A stretch of DNA of 64,000 nucleotides, taken from positions 3,770,001 to 3,834,000 of the forward strand of contig NZ_CP095740.1 in the NCBI RefSeq assembly GCF_023078455.1. Reading direction: 5' to 3'. Below the pieces are notes generated by a model that saw only the letters and a list, made by a program, of their open reading frames with translations, was not told the DNA's origin and did no database searches. Shown here one piece after another: positions 62,249-64,000 of this stretch. Source of the DNA: Luteibacter aegosomatis (GTDB lineage: Bacteria > Pseudomonadota > Gammaproteobacteria > Xanthomonadales > Rhodanobacteraceae). Each line of letters begins with the position of its first letter. Position 1 is the stretch's first letter. A program made the translations under genes and the position numbers.

Positions 62249-63088
62249 TCAGTTGGCCGTCTGGCGCTGCAGGCGGCGCAGGCGTTCCTGGGCGAGGCCG
62301 GCGGCCTTGCTGGACGGATACTTCGCGACGACCTGCTTGAGCGTCGCCACGGCGGCATCCTGCTGCTTCAGCTCGATCTGGCAATAACCGACCTTGAGCA
62401 GGCCATCGGAGACCTTTTCGCTCTGCGGATAGTTCTTCACCAGGCGCTGGAAGGCTTCGATCGCGACCGGGTAGTTCATGGTCACGTAGTACGACTCGCC
62501 CAGCCAGTAGTACGCGTTGGGCGCCAGCGCGCTGTCGGGATACTTGGTGAGGAAGTCGCGGAAGCCGCGCGATGCGGTGACATAGTCGCCGCCGCGCAGC
62601 GACTTGAACGCGGCGTCGTAAGCCGCCTGCTCGGCAGGCGCGGCCTGGCCCGGGCTGGTGGACGCGGCGGCGGGTGCGGCGGAAGGTGCCTGCGACGCGG
62701 CCGCGGCGGCGGGCGTCGCGGGCGGAGGCGTCGATGCGGCAGCCGACGGCGGCGGTTGGGCCGGCGCGCCGCCCTTCTCGATACGGCCCAACCGCGAATC
62801 GACGTCCGCGTATTGCGCCTTCTGGGAATCCTGGATCTGCTTGTTCTGGTGCTGGAGCTCTTCGATCTGCCCTTGCAGCTGGGATACCTGCTGCTGGAGA
62901 TCGTTGACCTGGTTCACCAGCGACGTGGTGCCCGCGTTGGCCTGGCTCTGCTGCTCGAGCCGCGACACGCGGTCGGCGAGGCTGAGGCGATCCTGGGCGA
63001 CGGCGGGCAGAGCAAAAAGCGTGGCGGACGCGATTGCGCCCGCCACGCCAAGCCTGGCCGTGAAACGATTAGCCAGAGTCTTCTTCAT
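62249..63088 (-). CDS. cpoB: Cell division coordinator CpoB (YbgF)
   Basis: 279 residues, signal peptide cleaved after AVA (about 31). An N-terminal coiled-coil (LSLADRVSRLEQQSQANAG, then LQQQVSQLQGQIEELQHQN) gives trimerisation. An Ala/Pro linker leads to C-terminal TPRs (LRGGDYVTASRGFRDFLTKYPDS, PVAIEAFQRLVKNYPQSEKV). Links Tol-Pal to PBP1b at the septum. Three bases after pal. Confidence 0.94.
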   Translation of the reverse strand: MKKTLANRFTARLGVAGAIASATLFALPAVAQDRLSLADRVSRLEQQSQANAGTTSLVNQVNDLQQQVSQLQGQIEELQHQNKQIQDSQKAQYADVDSRLGRIEKGGAPAQPPPSAAASTPPPATPAAAAASQAPSAAPAAASTSPGQAAPAEQAAYDAAFKSLRGGDYVTASRGFRDFLTKYPDSALAPNAYYWLGESYYVTMNYPVAIEAFQRLVKNYPQSEKVSDGLLKVGYCQIELKQQDAAVATLKQVVAKYPSSKAAGLAQERLRRLQRQTAN

Positions 63089-63091
63089 TGC

Positions 63092-63601
63092 TTACTTCGC
63101 GGTGTAGACGATCTCAACGCGACGGTTCTTGGCCCAGCAGTCTTCGTTGTGCTCACGGCAGGTCGGCTTCTCCTTGCCGTAGCTGGTCACGTTGACCTGG
63201 CCAGCCGAACCACCGGCAGCCTGGAGGGCGCTGGAGACGGCATTGCCACGACGCTCGCCGAGGCCGAGGTTGTACTCGCGGGTGCCGCGCTCGTCGGTGT
63301 TGCCTTCGAGGGTCATCGCCGACATCGGACGGTCACGCAGGTACTTGGCGTGGCAGGCGATGATCTGCTCGAACTCCGGCTTGACGTCGTTCTTGTCGAA
63401 GTCGAAGTAGACGACGCGCTGACGCAGGCAAGCGTCGGTGTCGAGGTCGGACGGCTGGTACTTGCCGTCGTTGGTCGGGGCCTGGGTCTGGGTGACCGGG
63501 GCCGACTCGGCCGGCGGCGGGGTCTTGACCTGCTTCTTGGAGCAAGCGACCGCGCCAACGCAGAGCAGGGCGGCCAGGGTGATGGTAACGGTCTTATTCA
63601 T
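63092..63601 (-). CDS. pal: Peptidoglycan-associated lipoprotein Pal
   Basis: 169 residues from the ATG at 63599-63601. Lipobox VGAVACS near residue 20 puts it in the outer membrane. The OmpA-like peptidoglycan-binding domain carries VVYFDFDKNDVKPEF, GNTDERGTREYNLGLGERR and NRRVEIVY. It lies upstream of cpoB and after tolB (253-base gap), so it has its own promoter region. Confidence 0.96.
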   Translation of the reverse strand: MNKTVTITLAALLCVGAVACSKKQVKTPPPAESAPVTQTQAPTNDGKYQPSDLDTDACLRQRVVYFDFDKNDVKPEFEQIIACHAKYLRDRPMSAMTLEGNTDERGTREYNLGLGERRGNAVSSALQAAGGSAGQVNVTSYGKEKPTCREHNEDCWAKNRRVEIVYTAK

Positions 63602-63785
63602 GGGACGTTCCTTCAAACAGTTGAGTTCCGACAGTCGTTTTACGGTTTCGGGACAGACACCGCCGGTTGTCCGGCTGTTTTTCTACTTGCATCCACGTTG
63701 ACGGGGCGCTGTCCCGCACCCTACGCCCTCGCTCCGTCAGCCATCGAGTGACCGCCGGGTGTTCCATTATTCCTTATCGCCCGCG

Positions 63786-63810
63786 AAAAGGGCGCGGTTA
63801 TACCGCGCCC
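63786..63810 (-). terminator. Terminator-like hairpin after tolB
   Basis: GGGCGCGGT/ACCGCGCCC (63790-63798 and 63802-63810), three-base loop; four T follow on the minus strand. Suggests tolB and pal are separately transcribed. Confidence 0.75.
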
Positions 63811-63854
63811 CTCCCTGGACGTTGCCGACGTCGCGGCCCCCTGCGGGCGCGCCA

Positions 63855-64000
63855 TCAGCGCTGTCTATAGGGCCCCCATGCCGGTTCGCGCACGTCGCCG
63901 TCCGAAAGGACGAGACGCTGGCGCACCAGGCCGTCTGCCGAAACTGCATACAGGACGCCACGCGTACCCTGCGATGCCGCATAGAGAAGCATGCTCGCGT
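63855..64000 (-). CDS. tolB: Tol-Pal translocation protein TolB, C-terminal end
   Basis: Only the last 48 codons lie in the window; the rest is to the right. The sequence (SMLLYAASQGTRGVLYAV, GLVRQRLVLSDGDVREPAWGPY) matches the last beta-propeller blade of TolB, and pal is next. Periplasmic partner of Pal. The ATG at 63980-63982 is internal. Confidence 0.88.
   Translation of the reverse strand, partial: ASMLLYAASQGTRGVLYAVSADGLVRQRLVLSDGDVREPAWGPYRQR

Overview
The window is a continuous, GC-rich, densely coded stretch of a gammaproteobacterial chromosome. Gene content and order (hemA-prfA, minCDE, pal-cpoB-queE-queC beside tolB, oxyR divergent from ahpC, single-chain purL, a SapC protein, a SET-domain methyltransferase) fit the Lysobacterales (Xanthomonadales). 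A Rhodanobacteraceae member such as Luteibacter or Dyella is my best guess; this is inferred from gene families, not from a search. I see no prophage, insertion sequence, CRISPR array or conjugative module. No gap between genes exceeds about 295 bases.

Layout. 1-8.6 kb: a partial TPR lipoprotein diverges from hemA-prfA; then ppk2, and a leftward operon of a Gld-type ABC exporter (ATPase, permease, GldG-like subunit) and a CtaG-like membrane protein. 8.8-12.3 kb: a membrane-anchored SRPBCC protein and a LuxR/DesK-type two-component pair. 12.5-16.8 kb: GNAT, minC, minD, minE, a small HExxH protein and an exported aldose 1-epimerase. 16.9-24.4 kb leftward: EamA transporter, glycosyltransferase 2, purL, dsbC and xerD. 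24.5-28.1 kb: an RDD protein and two tandem paralogous proteins with a TonB-like N-terminus and a four-cysteine C-terminal domain that I cannot assign. 28.2-34.8 kb: an EF-G-like GTPase, DJ-1/PfpI protein, SET methyltransferase, lipoprotein, large acyl-CoA dehydrogenase and GNAT. 34.9-40.3 kb: SapC, HNH nuclease, dxs, prmC and a lipoprotein esterase.

40.3-43.4 kb is a small regulated island: a phytanoyl-CoA-dioxygenase-like gene and a Gfo/Idh/MocA oxidoreductase diverge from a perfect 20-bp LacI-type operator, and the likely LacI-family regulator lies next to them. 43.5-49.2 kb: exported M1 aminopeptidase, DUF1428, ahpD, ahpC and oxyR, with a readable OxyR site between ahpC and oxyR. 49.3-53.1 kb: an unknown exported protein, apt, a DUF2007-like protein, glnS and a nucleoside deaminase. 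53.2-59.5 kb: a signalling cluster (hybrid histidine kinase, LuxR-type regulator, PhnD-like periplasmic binding protein without a transporter, a second kinase lacking key catalytic residues, and a DedA-rhodanese fusion). 59.6-64 kb: tRNA-Lys, HAD phosphatase, two tiny proteins, queC, queE, cpoB, pal and the 3' end of tolB.

At least three classes of dispersed palindromic repeat sit in the gaps. The strongest candidates for undescribed biology are the tandem TonB-like four-cysteine proteins and the signalling cluster with a degenerate kinase.
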